NCBI RefSeq assembly: GCF_000429485.1
Contig: NZ_AUBY01000008.1
Coordinates: 1 to 64,000 of the forward strand
Origin: Aliagarivorans marinus DSM 23064
GTDB taxonomy: Bacteria; Pseudomonadota; Gammaproteobacteria; Enterobacterales; Celerinatantimonadaceae
Reading direction: 5' to 3'
Length of the DNA: 64,000 nt
Shown: positions 17,706 to 25,096 of the stretch, piece after piece
Position numbering within the stretch: position 1 is the stretch's first letter
Layout: every line of letters begins with the position of its first letter
Made by a program: the position numbers and the translations under genes
Notes under the pieces: model-generated
Database searches by the model: none
Seen by the model: the letters and a program-made list of their open reading frames with translations, nothing else
Told to the model about the DNA's origin: nothing

Positions 17706-17734
17706 TTGACAACGCTCTCGTTCGTCTATATTTT
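17706..17734 (+). promoter_or_regulatory. Sigma-70 promoter of the cold-shock gene
   Basis: TTGACA at 17706-17711 and TATTTT at 17729-17734 have a 17-base spacer. Transcription would start near 17741 and give a leader of about 135 nt before the CspA-type gene. Long structured leaders of this size are typical of cold-induced cspA genes. The rest of the 17545-17875 gap holds no gene that I can see. Confidence 0.65.
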
Positions 17735-17875
17735 ACCCGCAGCTTGAAAGTAAGCCCCTTTTAGTTCTCCATTTCGTTGTACCTAGTTGTTCCTCGTCCT
17801 GTAGTTTTAAATCTCGTTTGTTTTCCGCTGTTCACGCCTGCAAAAGGCTAATTTAATTTATACAGGATATACATC

Positions 17876-18085
17876 ATGTCTAACACCGTAACCGGCACCG
17901 TAAAATGGTTTAACGAATCTAAAGGCTTCGGCTTTATCGCTCAAGAAAACGGCCCTGACGTATTCGCTCACTTCCGTTCTATCGTGGGCAACGGCTTCAA
18001 AACTCTGGCTGAAGGTCAGCAAGTGAAGTTCACCGTGTCTCAAGGCCAAAAAGGCCCTCAAGCAGACAACATCGAAGTAATCTAA
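17876..18085 (+). CDS. Cold-shock protein, CspA family
   Basis: The 69-residue product is a single cold-shock domain (OB fold). Both nucleic-acid-binding motifs are visible: RNP1 KGFGFIAQ at about residues 16-23 and RNP2-like VFAHF at about 31-35. Acidic, small and single-domain, it fits an RNA chaperone that melts mRNA structure. The leader is long and the ribosome-binding site is AGGA. A bidirectional terminator follows directly. Confidence 0.96.
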   Translation: MSNTVTGTVKWFNESKGFGFIAQENGPDVFAHFRSIVGNGFKTLAEGQQVKFTVSQGQKGPQADNIEVI

Positions 18086-18100
18086 GTCTGATTACTGAGC

Positions 18101-18131
18101 AAAAAGGCAAGCTATTTAGCTTGCCTTTTTT
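18101..18131. terminator. Bidirectional intrinsic terminator (cold-shock gene / RutR-like gene)
   Basis: AAAAAGGCAAGC pairs with GCTTGCCTTTTTT around a TATTTA loop. The T-run serves the plus strand and the A-run gives a T-run on the minus strand, so it can end both convergent transcripts. Confidence 0.9.
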
Positions 18132-18155
18132 GTATCTAATAGATTGCTTTGACCG

Positions 18156-18896
18156 CTATATCAGCGCTAAGCCGCGCAGCACCGTTTCAACCACAAAGTC
18201 TTCCGCCTTACTAAACTCCTCGTCGCTCAATGCACGCCCTTTGATCATGGTGATTTCGCTGTCGAAGTCGGCGTAGAACTGGGTCGTTCCCCAGATCATA
18301 AACAGGAGATACAGCGGCTCAATGGCTCTCATCTTGCCTTGCGCTACCCACGCCTGAATCACCGAAGCCTTTTGCTTGGTCCAGCCGACCATTGGCAGGT
18401 CGATGGCATCACGGATAACCGGTGCGCCATGGATGATTTCGGTGGCGAAGATCTTCGACTCCTGCGGCCGGGTGCGGCTGTAGCGCATCTTAGCGAGGAT
18501 GTACTCGCGGATCACATCAGCAGGTTCGCGCTCAATGGCCCGCTCATCAAAGCCTTGGTTCCACATCTCAAGGATGTCATTGAGCACTGCGGTATACAGG
18601 CCCGCTTTGGATTTGAAGTAGTAGAGGATATTAGCTTTGGGCAGCTCCACCTTATCGGCGATCGCCTGTACCGAGGTACCTTTATAACCGGCACTGGCAA
18701 ACACTTCTGCCGCAGCCCGTAGGATGCGCTCTTCGTTGCGCTGGCGAATTGCCCCGCCCAGCTGTTTAGCTACGACTGGCTTTGCACCGCGGCGCTTACC
18801 TTTCGCTTTGCCCCCAGCGTTAGCAGTGTTTTGCTGCGCAGAAGCAGACTCGGTTGTCTCAGTTATCTGGTTTGGCGCGGCTGTAGTTTGCGTCAT
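18156..18896 (-). CDS. RutR-like TetR-family regulator of the purine cluster
   Basis: The 246-residue product has a disordered, Ala/Gln/Lys-rich N-terminal tail (about 1-45), then a TetR helix-turn-helix (ILRAAAEVFASAGYKGTSVQAIAD, recognition region KANILYYFKSKAGLY). The C-terminal domain resembles E. coli RutR (for example LYTAVLNDILEMW against LYIAVLRQILDIW, and LFMIWGTTQFYADF against LIFMIWASTQHYADF). RutR binds uracil or thymine and controls pyrimidine and purine genes. RutR-type palindromes sit between this gene and xdhA. A role as ligand-responsive controller of xdhABC and downstream genes is inferred from position. The ligand could be a pyrimidine or a purine. Confidence 0.85.
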   Translation of the reverse strand: MTQTTAAPNQITETTESASAQQNTANAGGKAKGKRRGAKPVVAKQLGGAIRQRNEERILRAAAEVFASAGYKGTSVQAIADKVELPKANILYYFKSKAGLYTAVLNDILEMWNQGFDERAIEREPADVIREYILAKMRYSRTRPQESKIFATEIIHGAPVIRDAIDLPMVGWTKQKASVIQAWVAQGKMRAIEPLYLLFMIWGTTQFYADFDSEITMIKGRALSDEEFSKAEDFVVETVLRGLALI

Positions 18897-19145
18897 CCAA
18901 TCTATTCCTCATTAAAACCCGGCTCTTTATTTCGTATTTATCCTATGGCTGTCAAGTTGCTTAGGCAATCACTATGCTGCGACTCAATTGCACCAAGATC
19001 AAACGTTACCGCCATGTTACGCACCAATAAAGAACAAGGTCAGTGCTTACTGGCCACGCGAGTGCAGCCTGTAACTTTTGATTAACACCACAAGAATCGC
19101 AAGATACATGACATTAACACGCAAAAACTATAATTTTAATAAAAC

Positions 19146-19161
19146 ACGACCAAGTGGTCAG
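19146..19161. promoter_or_regulatory. RutR-type palindromic operator 1
   Basis: The core GACCAAGTGGTC (19148-19159) is a perfect 5-bp inverted repeat with a 2-bp spacer. It matches the remembered RutR consensus TTGACCAnnTGGTCAA at ten core positions. It lies 13 bases downstream of a TATAAT (19129-19134) in the divergent region between the RutR-like gene and xdhA. Confidence 0.7.
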
Positions 19162-19173
19162 GTTTTTGCTCCT

Positions 19174-19229
19174 GCTTTGGGTAACTCACTTTAGCTTTGG
19201 ATACTCATGTGAGCTTTGGGTAACTCACT
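19174..19229. repeat. Three direct repeats of a 16-17-base unit, about two helical turns apart
   Basis: GCTTTGGGTAACTCACT occurs at 19174-19190 and again, identical, at 19213-19229. A diverged copy, GCTTTGGATACTCATG, lies at 19194-19209. Start-to-start spacings are 20 and 19 bases, so the copies face the same side of the helix. They lie just after operator 1 and could be sites for another regulator. Confidence 0.75.
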
Positions 19230-19299
19230 CAAGCAGACACAAGCTGGATTCGAGCACGGGGCTAACATGCGGTAACTAGACCCGAGCCAAATGATATGC

Positions 19300-19411
19300 G
19301 GAACGGTTCGCTGGACTTCAAGGACGAACAGTCTCAGGAGAGACTCAGCAGAACCTCGCGAACGTTCCCGTCGTCAGACTCGCCGATGCCGTAGCAGGCG
19401 AGTCTTTTTTT
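19300..19411 (+). ncRNA. Structured leader RNA of the xdh operon: candidate riboswitch, possibly xanthine-sensing (NMT1 type)
   Basis: P1 is formed by 19300-19311 (GGAACGGTTCGC) with 19358-19368 (GCGAACGTTCC), 11 pairs with one bulged G. P2 is a perfect 6-bp hairpin, AGTCTC/GAGACT (19330-19345) with an AGGA loop. Between them is an asymmetric internal loop (19312-19329 and 19346-19357). An intrinsic terminator follows at 19376. P2's left strand could alternatively pair with AGACT at 19376-19380, giving a possible anti-terminator. Known: NMT1-motif RNAs sense xanthine or urate and precede purine-oxidation genes. I could not check this loop against the consensus, so the class assignment is inference from context. 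Confidence 0.55.
19376..19411 (+). terminator. Intrinsic terminator in the xdh leader
   Basis: AGACTCGCC (19376-19384) pairs with GGCGAGTCT (19397-19405), a perfect 9-bp stem, and a run of seven T follows. It lies 75 bases before the xdhA start, so it can only make sense as a conditional terminator or as the end of a short leader transcript. Confidence 0.85.
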
Positions 19412-19421
19412 CGACATAGAG

Positions 19422-19437
19422 TTGACCATATGGACAG
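19422..19437. promoter_or_regulatory. RutR-type palindromic operator 2
   Basis: TTGACCATATGGACAG matches the RutR-type palindrome TTGACCAnnTGGTCAA except at two right-arm positions. It lies between the leader terminator and the xdhA start (19487), 50 bases upstream of the ATG. Binding here could block elongation or a downstream promoter. Confidence 0.6.
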
Positions 19438-19486
19438 GTTTTAACTAAGCCACTGCAACAGGCTTAGCGATAACAACGAGGATGCG

Positions 19487-20914
19487 ATGTTACAAATCAT
19501 GATCAACCAGCAGCTGGAAACGGTGGCCGATGTGCGCGCCGACACCATGCTGCTGACTTACCTGCGCGAACAGATGGAATTGACCGGCAGTAAGGAAGGC
19601 TGTGCCAGCGGCGATTGTGGCGCCTGCACGGTTGTCGTGGTCGAACTCGACGACCAGCAGCAGCTACGCTATCGCCAGATCAACGCCTGCATCACCCCGC
19701 TGCATGCCCTACATGGCAAGCAGGTGATTACCGTTGAGCAACTAAAAGACCTGCAAGCTAATCAGCTACACCCGGTACAACAGGCGGTGGTGGACAAGCA
19801 TGGCTCGCAGTGCGGTTTTTGTACTCCGGGCATCATTATGTCGCTGTACGCTTTGAGTAAACAGCGCCAAGCCCCAGCCCATCCAGCGGAATATCTGGCC
19901 GGCAACCTGTGCCGCTGCACCGGCTACGGCCCACTTATCGAAGCCGCTAACGATGTCGCCGAGCTGGCCGGCGTTGAATATTTCGACCCCGCACAGCCCG
20001 ATGAAGCCGCAGTTAAAACCTGGCAGCAGCAGTGCGCCGCGCTGCAAAGCGGTGTTTACCACCGCCCACAAACCCGCAGTGAACTGGCCGAGCTACGCGC
20101 CAAGTACCCCGAAGCGCAATTGATTGCTGGCGGTACCGATCTGGCGCTGGAGATCACCCAGCAGCTAAAAGATATCGAGCAGCTTATCGATGTGTCGGCA
20201 GTGGACGATCTGCAAGGCATCAGCGAGAGCGAGCAAGGCTGGCGCATTGGCGCCGCCCTGCCGTTGGACATTTTCCACGATTTTATGCGCGAGCACTTCC
20301 CGTCTACCGATGAACTCATTGAACGCCTTGGCAGCCTGACTATTCGCCGCCGCGGCACCTTGGGTGGCAGCCTCGGTCATGCCTCGCCGATTGGCGATAT
20401 CGCACCGCTACTGATTAGCCTTGGCGGCAACATTGAGGTTGATGACGGTAAAACCCGCCAGCTATTCGCCCCCGAAGACTACATCACCGGCTATCGGCAG
20501 ACCCGCCTGCAAAACAAGCAGTGGATCAGCGCCGTCCACCTACCACGCCCACAACCGGGCACTCAACATGCCATCTATAAGGTCAGCAAGCGCTTTGAAG
20601 ACGATATCGCCACCGTAGTGTTAGCAGTTCGCCTGCGCGTGGATGACGCGCAGCGGGTCAAGCACTGCATTATCTCGGCGGGCGGGATCGCGGCTAAATC
20701 CGTGCGCCTTAGCGAGCTGGAAGCGCTGCTGCTAGGTCAGCCTTTTAACCAAGCCAGTATCGACAAGCTGAAGGCAGCAGTACCGCTGCATATCTCCCCA
20801 CTATCAGATGTGCGCGGCAGCGCCGGATACCGCGTGCAGCTGGTGCAAAACCTGTTGCAACGCTTTTATCTGGAAAGCCAACAAATTACTACGAGGTTGA
20901 CCGACTATGCGTAA
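19487..20914 (+). CDS. xdhA: Xanthine dehydrogenase, small subunit (2Fe-2S and FAD)
   Basis: The 475-residue product carries the electron-transfer part of xanthine dehydrogenase. A plant-type ferredoxin domain has Cys ligands in GCASGDCGAC near residue 38, then a helical 2Fe-2S domain (QCGFCTPG near 109 and CRCTGYG near 144). A FAD-binding domain of the CO-dehydrogenase type follows (IAGGTDLALEI, then TLGGSLGHASPIGD), with a C-terminal wing. It passes electrons from the molybdenum subunit to NAD+ or another acceptor. It overlaps xdhB by 8 bases. GAGGATGCG provides the ribosome-binding site. Expression is probably gated by the leader RNA and RutR-type sites upstream. Confidence 0.97.
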   Translation: MLQIMINQQLETVADVRADTMLLTYLREQMELTGSKEGCASGDCGACTVVVVELDDQQQLRYRQINACITPLHALHGKQVITVEQLKDLQANQLHPVQQAVVDKHGSQCGFCTPGIIMSLYALSKQRQAPAHPAEYLAGNLCRCTGYGPLIEAANDVAELAGVEYFDPAQPDEAAVKTWQQQCAALQSGVYHRPQTRSELAELRAKYPEAQLIAGGTDLALEITQQLKDIEQLIDVSAVDDLQGISESEQGWRIGAALPLDIFHDFMREHFPSTDELIERLGSLTIRRRGTLGGSLGHASPIGDIAPLLISLGGNIEVDDGKTRQLFAPEDYITGYRQTRLQNKQWISAVHLPRPQPGTQHAIYKVSKRFEDDIATVVLAVRLRVDDAQRVKHCIISAGGIAAKSVRLSELEALLLGQPFNQASIDKLKAAVPLHISPLSDVRGSAGYRVQLVQNLLQRFYLESQQITTRLTDYA

Positions 20915-23300
20915 ACTCACTCAAGTCAGCCATCGCAAGCAGAGCGAAACACCGGTCGATTACCAAGTCGTTGGCCGCTCCCACAAGCACGAAAGCGCCG
21001 CCAAGCAAGTGAGTGGCGAAGCCCAGTTTATCGATGACTACCCTACCCCGCGCGGCTGTCTGCATGCAGCGGTGGTAGTAAGCGATGTGGTCAAGGGCCA
21101 GCTTGAGCAAGTGGACTTGTCGGCGGTCGCCGCAGCCCCCGGCGTGGTGGGGGCGTACACCCATGAAGCGATCCCCGGTGAGAAGGATATCGGCCCAATC
21201 TTTAAAGGCGATCCACTGCTAGCCGAGGGCGAAATCAAATACCACGGCCAACCCGTGGCACTGGTACTGGCACGCAGCCACCGCCAAGCCTGGCAAGCAG
21301 CCGCACTGGCCAAGTTAACGATCAATCAACAGCACGCCCATGTCAGCTTTGAAGATGCTCAAACCATCGAGCCGGTGCTAGCGCCCAATCACATGGGCCA
21401 AGCGGTGAGCCAACAGCAGTTGGCCACATCTCCCTTGCAAGTCAGCGGCGAGCTGAGTGTTGGCGGACAAGAGCACTTCTATCTGGAAGGGCAAATCTCG
21501 TTGGCCGAACTCACTGAAGATGGCGGCATTTTCTTGCGCAGCTCCAGCCAGCACCCCACCGAGGTACAAACCCTGGTGGCAGAAGTGCTGCACGTACCGT
21601 TTAGTAAGGTCACCGTGGACATGCGCCGTATGGGCGGCGGCTTTGGTGGCAAAGAAACTCAGGCGGCTCAGTGGGCCTGTCTGGCTAGCCTGGGGGCGTG
21701 GCTCACCCGTAAGCCGGTTAAGCTGCGCCTGCCGCGCGCGGTGGATATGACCGCCACCGGTAAGCGTCACCCCTTTGTGAGCCGCTTCCAGCTGGCAGCA
21801 GATGAACGAGGCGTCATTGAGAGCGCCAAGATTGAGGTGAACGGCCTGTGTGGCCACTCTGCCGATCTCTCCGGTGCCATCGTCGACCGAGCGATGTTCC
21901 ATAGCGATAACGCCTACTCACTGGGCGCCGCCGAGGTGGTCGGTAATCGCCTGCGCACCGATATGGTCTCGCACACCGCCTTCCGTGGCTTTGGCGGGCC
22001 GCAAGGGATGATGGCGATTGAGCGGGCAATGCAGGATTTGAGCATTGCCGCCGGTATCGACTCACTCGACCTGCGCCTGCGCAACCTTTACAGGGAAGGT
22101 CACAACACCACCCACTATGGGATGGAGGTGGAGCAAACCGATACCATTAAAACGGTCATCGACACCTTGGCTGAAAGCTGCAGTTACCGTGCTCGCCGCG
22201 AACAGGTTAAGGCCTTTAATGCCGCCAACCCGGTACTGAAAAAAGGACTGGCACTAACCCCGGTGAAGTTCGGCATCTCCTTTACCGCCACCCACCTTAA
22301 CCAAGCGGGTGCGCTGGTGCATGTCTATACCGACGGTAGTGTTCAGGTGTCCCATGGCGGCACTGAGATGGGCCAGGGCCTACATACCAAGATCCAACAG
22401 ATCGTGGCGCAGAGCCTGGGGCTAGATTTTGAATCGGTGCTGATAACCTCAACCCGCACTGATAAGGTGCCGAACACCTCACCGACTGCCGCCTCGTCTG
22501 GCGCAGACCTCAACGGGATGGCCGCCCACAATGCAGCGGTATCCATCAAGCAACGTCTATTGGACTTCGCCCGCGAGCACTACCAACTAAGCGGCGAGCT
22601 GGATATCGAAGATGGCCAGCTACTAAGTGGCGTTAGTGGCGAGCGCCAGATCCCTTGGGAAACCTTGGTGCAAGACGCCTATATGAACCGGGTATCGTTA
22701 TCGGCCAGTGGCTTCTACAAGACCCCGAAGATTTGGTATGACCCAGCCAAGTCGGTAGGCCGCCCGTTCTTCTACTTCTCGATTGGCGCGGCCTGCTCAG
22801 AGGTCACCATTGATACCCTAACCGGCGAGATGGTGGTTGATCGCGTCGATATCCTGCACGATGTTGGCAACAGCTTGAACCCGGCCATCGACCTTGGTCA
22901 GATTGAAGGTGCCTTTATCCAGGGCATGGGCTGGCTCACCAACGAAGAGTTGGTGTGGAACGAGCAAGGCAAGCTGCTCAGCAATAGCCCGATGAACTAC
23001 AAGATCCCCACCATCGGCGACTACCCCAAGGCGATGAACATCGCGCTGTTCGACAAGGCTAATCCCGAGCACAGCATCTACCGCTCTAAAGCAGTCGGCG
23101 AGCCGCCGTTTATGCATGCGATCAGCGTATGGTGCGCCATCTACGATGCGATTGCCTCACTGGCCGATCACCAACAGGCGGTGCCGCTCAACGCGCCGGC
23201 CACTGGCGAAGAGATCTTACGCGCCTGCAACGCAGTCACTCAGGCAAGGGCGACGTTCAACGATGCAACTGAGGTGGCCGAGGAGGTGGACAATGCCTAA
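20907..23300 (+). CDS. xdhB: Xanthine dehydrogenase, large molybdopterin subunit
   Basis: The 797-residue catalytic subunit binds molybdenum cofactor and oxidises hypoxanthine to xanthine and xanthine to urate. Visible family blocks are FYLEGQ near residue 192, MGGGFGGKETQA near 244, the FRGFGGPQG segment near 358, GGTEMGQGLHTKI near 484 and the C-terminal GEPPF near 731, which precedes the usual terminal domain. Length fits bacterial XdhB. It is encoded with xdhA (8-base overlap) and xdhC (11-base gap), so stoichiometric co-translation is expected. There are no signs of truncation. Confidence 0.97.
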   Translation: MRKLTQVSHRKQSETPVDYQVVGRSHKHESAAKQVSGEAQFIDDYPTPRGCLHAAVVVSDVVKGQLEQVDLSAVAAAPGVVGAYTHEAIPGEKDIGPIFKGDPLLAEGEIKYHGQPVALVLARSHRQAWQAAALAKLTINQQHAHVSFEDAQTIEPVLAPNHMGQAVSQQQLATSPLQVSGELSVGGQEHFYLEGQISLAELTEDGGIFLRSSSQHPTEVQTLVAEVLHVPFSKVTVDMRRMGGGFGGKETQAAQWACLASLGAWLTRKPVKLRLPRAVDMTATGKRHPFVSRFQLAADERGVIESAKIEVNGLCGHSADLSGAIVDRAMFHSDNAYSLGAAEVVGNRLRTDMVSHTAFRGFGGPQGMMAIERAMQDLSIAAGIDSLDLRLRNLYREGHNTTHYGMEVEQTDTIKTVIDTLAESCSYRARREQVKAFNAANPVLKKGLALTPVKFGISFTATHLNQAGALVHVYTDGSVQVSHGGTEMGQGLHTKIQQIVAQSLGLDFESVLITSTRTDKVPNTSPTAASSGADLNGMAAHNAAVSIKQRLLDFAREHYQLSGELDIEDGQLLSGVSGERQIPWETLVQDAYMNRVSLSASGFYKTPKIWYDPAKSVGRPFFYFSIGAACSEVTIDTLTGEMVVDRVDILHDVGNSLNPAIDLGQIEGAFIQGMGWLTNEELVWNEQGKLLSNSPMNYKIPTIGDYPKAMNIALFDKANPEHSIYRSKAVGEPPFMHAISVWCAIYDAIASLADHQQAVPLNAPATGEEILRACNAVTQARATFNDATEVAEEVDNA

Positions 23301-23311
23301 GGAGTCATCCC

Positions 23312-24232
23312 ATGTATAAGCCCAATGATAAGCAGGCCTCATCGTCTAAAGACTGGTTAGCCGCCTGCCAATGGCTGGAACAACAGGGCGAAGCCTACTG
23401 TATCGCCACCGTGGTCGCCGAGGCGGGTTCTTTGCCCCGCGCCAGTGGCGCCAAAATGGTAATCAGCCGCCACCACCAATTCGACACCTTAGGCGGTGGC
23501 AACCTGGAATATCAGGTTATCGAGAGCGCCCGCGCCGGTTTGGCCAGCGCTGATAAGCAGGTGGCGCTAGAGCGCTACTCATTGGCAGCCGATCTAGGTC
23601 AGTGCTGTGGCGGTGCCACTCAAGTGATGTTTGAGTACCTGAATCTGGATATGCCCAAGGTGGTGGTGTTTGGCGCCGGTCACGTGGCACGCGCGCTGTG
23701 CCCAATCCTACAGGGACTGAACTGCCACCTGCAGGTTATCGATAACCGCAGCGATTGGCTGGCGTCATTCAGTGAGCAAGGCATAAACACTCAACGTTTG
23801 AACTCGGCACAACCAAACAGTACCGAACAGGTTGTTGCAGCGCTCTCTGCAAATAGCCACCTGGTGATTATGACCCAAGACCACGGCTTGGATTTCGACA
23901 TCGCTAAAGCCGCCTTGGCCCGCGACTGCTTCCCCTTTGTCGGTCTGATTGGCTCGCGCACCAAGCAGCAACGCTTCGACTATCGCCTGCGCGAGCAGTT
24001 AACAACGCCTGAGCTGGCAGCAAACTTGGTCTGCCCCATCGGTAAACCGGATATCCGCGGCAAGCTGCCTATGCAGGTCGCGGTATCGATTGCTGCCCAG
24101 CTGATGGAGCGCTTTGAGCAGCTAGCAGCGCCGTCCGTTGCGGAAAATACCGTTACGGCTAATGAAGAGCATGCCCGTCAGTGGAAACGCAGTACCGCGC
24201 TATTGAAGCAACTCTCTAAGGAGGCAAACTAG
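23312..24232 (+). CDS. xdhC: XdhC, molybdenum cofactor sulfuration/insertion chaperone
   Basis: The 306-residue protein matches the XdhC/CoxI family. It has an N-terminal block with IATVVAEAGSLPRASGAKM and LGGGNLEYQVI, and LGQCCGGATQVMFEYL with the paired Cys implicated in cofactor handling. A C-terminal Rossmann-type domain follows (VVFGAGHVARAL, then FVGLIGSRTKQQRF). XdhC binds Moco, promotes its sulfuration and hands it to XdhB. It is needed for active enzyme but is not part of the mature complex. Its stop overlaps the next start codon by one base (TAGTG). Confidence 0.95.
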   Translation: MYKPNDKQASSSKDWLAACQWLEQQGEAYCIATVVAEAGSLPRASGAKMVISRHHQFDTLGGGNLEYQVIESARAGLASADKQVALERYSLAADLGQCCGGATQVMFEYLNLDMPKVVVFGAGHVARALCPILQGLNCHLQVIDNRSDWLASFSEQGINTQRLNSAQPNSTEQVVAALSANSHLVIMTQDHGLDFDIAKAALARDCFPFVGLIGSRTKQQRFDYRLREQLTTPELAANLVCPIGKPDIRGKLPMQVAVSIAAQLMERFEQLAAPSVAENTVTANEEHARQWKRSTALLKQLSKEAN

Positions 24233-24723
24233 TGAGCCCCCAGACGCCTTTACATGAAATTGGCCGCCACCAGTTGGCTCAGATCTGCACCAGCAAGCAA
24301 TGGCAAAACCTAGTACTCGCGGCCGGGCCATTTAAGGCCTTCGCTGAGTTTACCCGCGCCGCCGACCAAGCCTTCGACAGCCTAAGCGAGCAGGATTGGC
24401 TAGAGGCCTTCGCCGGCCACCCCATGATCGGCGATATCAGCAGCCTGCGTGCCAAGTATGCCCATGGCAAACACCTCAGCGAGGCCGAGCAGAGCCAAGT
24501 GAGTGAGGCCAGCGAGCAGACCTTGCAAGCACTGCTGGAGCAGAACCAATGCTACCGCGAGCGCTTCGGCTTTATCTTTATCGTATTTGCCACCGGCAAG
24601 TCAGCCAGCGAGATGCTGGCGCTGCTGGAGGCGCGCATCATCAACACCCGCCAACAGGAATTGGCCAACGCCGCTGCCGAGCAGCGCAAAATCAGTTTAC
24701 TAAGAATGGAGGCTTACCGATGA
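24232..24723 (+). CDS. uraD: 2-oxo-4-hydroxy-4-carboxy-5-ureidoimidazoline (OHCU) decarboxylase
   Basis: The 163-residue all-helical enzyme starts with GTG, overlapping the xdhC stop. The family signature HPMIGD near residue 63 holds the catalytic His. The C-terminal block FGFIFIVFATGKSASEML with EARIINTRQQEL is typical. It decarboxylates OHCU, the product of UraH, to S-allantoin with the correct stereochemistry. It completes the urate branch encoded in this operon. Its stop overlaps the uraH start as ATGA. Confidence 0.95.
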   Translation: MSPQTPLHEIGRHQLAQICTSKQWQNLVLAAGPFKAFAEFTRAADQAFDSLSEQDWLEAFAGHPMIGDISSLRAKYAHGKHLSEAEQSQVSEASEQTLQALLEQNQCYRERFGFIFIVFATGKSASEMLALLEARIINTRQQELANAAAEQRKISLLRMEAYR

Positions 24724-25094
24724 CCGTAAGCACAGCAACCGACACCAAAACAGTGGACAGCAAAAGGCTCAGCAGCAGCCTGAGCTGTCATGTACTGGAT
24801 ACTAGCCGCGGTCAACCCGCCGAAGGTATCGTATTGGAGGTACTTCACCTCGATGCGCAGCAGCCGTTAGCTGAAGGCCGCACCGACGCCGATGGCCGCT
24901 TTCGCTTTGACGGCCTGAGTCTGGATGCCGGTCACTACACCCTGCGCTTTCACACTGCCGACTACTGTGAGCAGCAATTTGGCGAGGCCTTTTTCCCGCG
25001 AGTCGACCTGCATTTCAGTGTCAATGAGCAGCGCCACTACCACCTGCCGTTGCTGCTCTCTCCTTACGCCTACTCCAGCTATCGAGGCAGCTAA
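24720..25094 (+). CDS. uraH: 5-hydroxyisourate hydrolase, transthyretin-like
   Basis: The 124-residue protein hydrolyses 5-hydroxyisourate to OHCU. It has the transthyretin-like fold with the expected active-site blocks: SCHVLDTSRGQPA (His near residue 22), the Arg in the HYTLRF region, FFPRVDLHF and the diagnostic C-terminal tetrapeptide YRGS. ATG 24720 was chosen because it overlaps the uraD stop and puts the family N-terminus in register. The longer upstream reading lies within uraD. A tail of about 17 residues precedes the domain, without a clear signal peptide, so it is probably cytoplasmic. Confidence 0.96.
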   Translation: MTVSTATDTKTVDSKRLSSSLSCHVLDTSRGQPAEGIVLEVLHLDAQQPLAEGRTDADGRFRFDGLSLDAGHYTLRFHTADYCEQQFGEAFFPRVDLHFSVNEQRHYHLPLLLSPYAYSSYRGS

Positions 25095-25096
25095 CC

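Noticed and set aside
24549-24719. Extended start for uraH within uraD
   Set aside because: The extra 57 residues are a frame-shifted reading of uraD. ATG 24720 overlaps the uraD stop and fits the family N-terminus.
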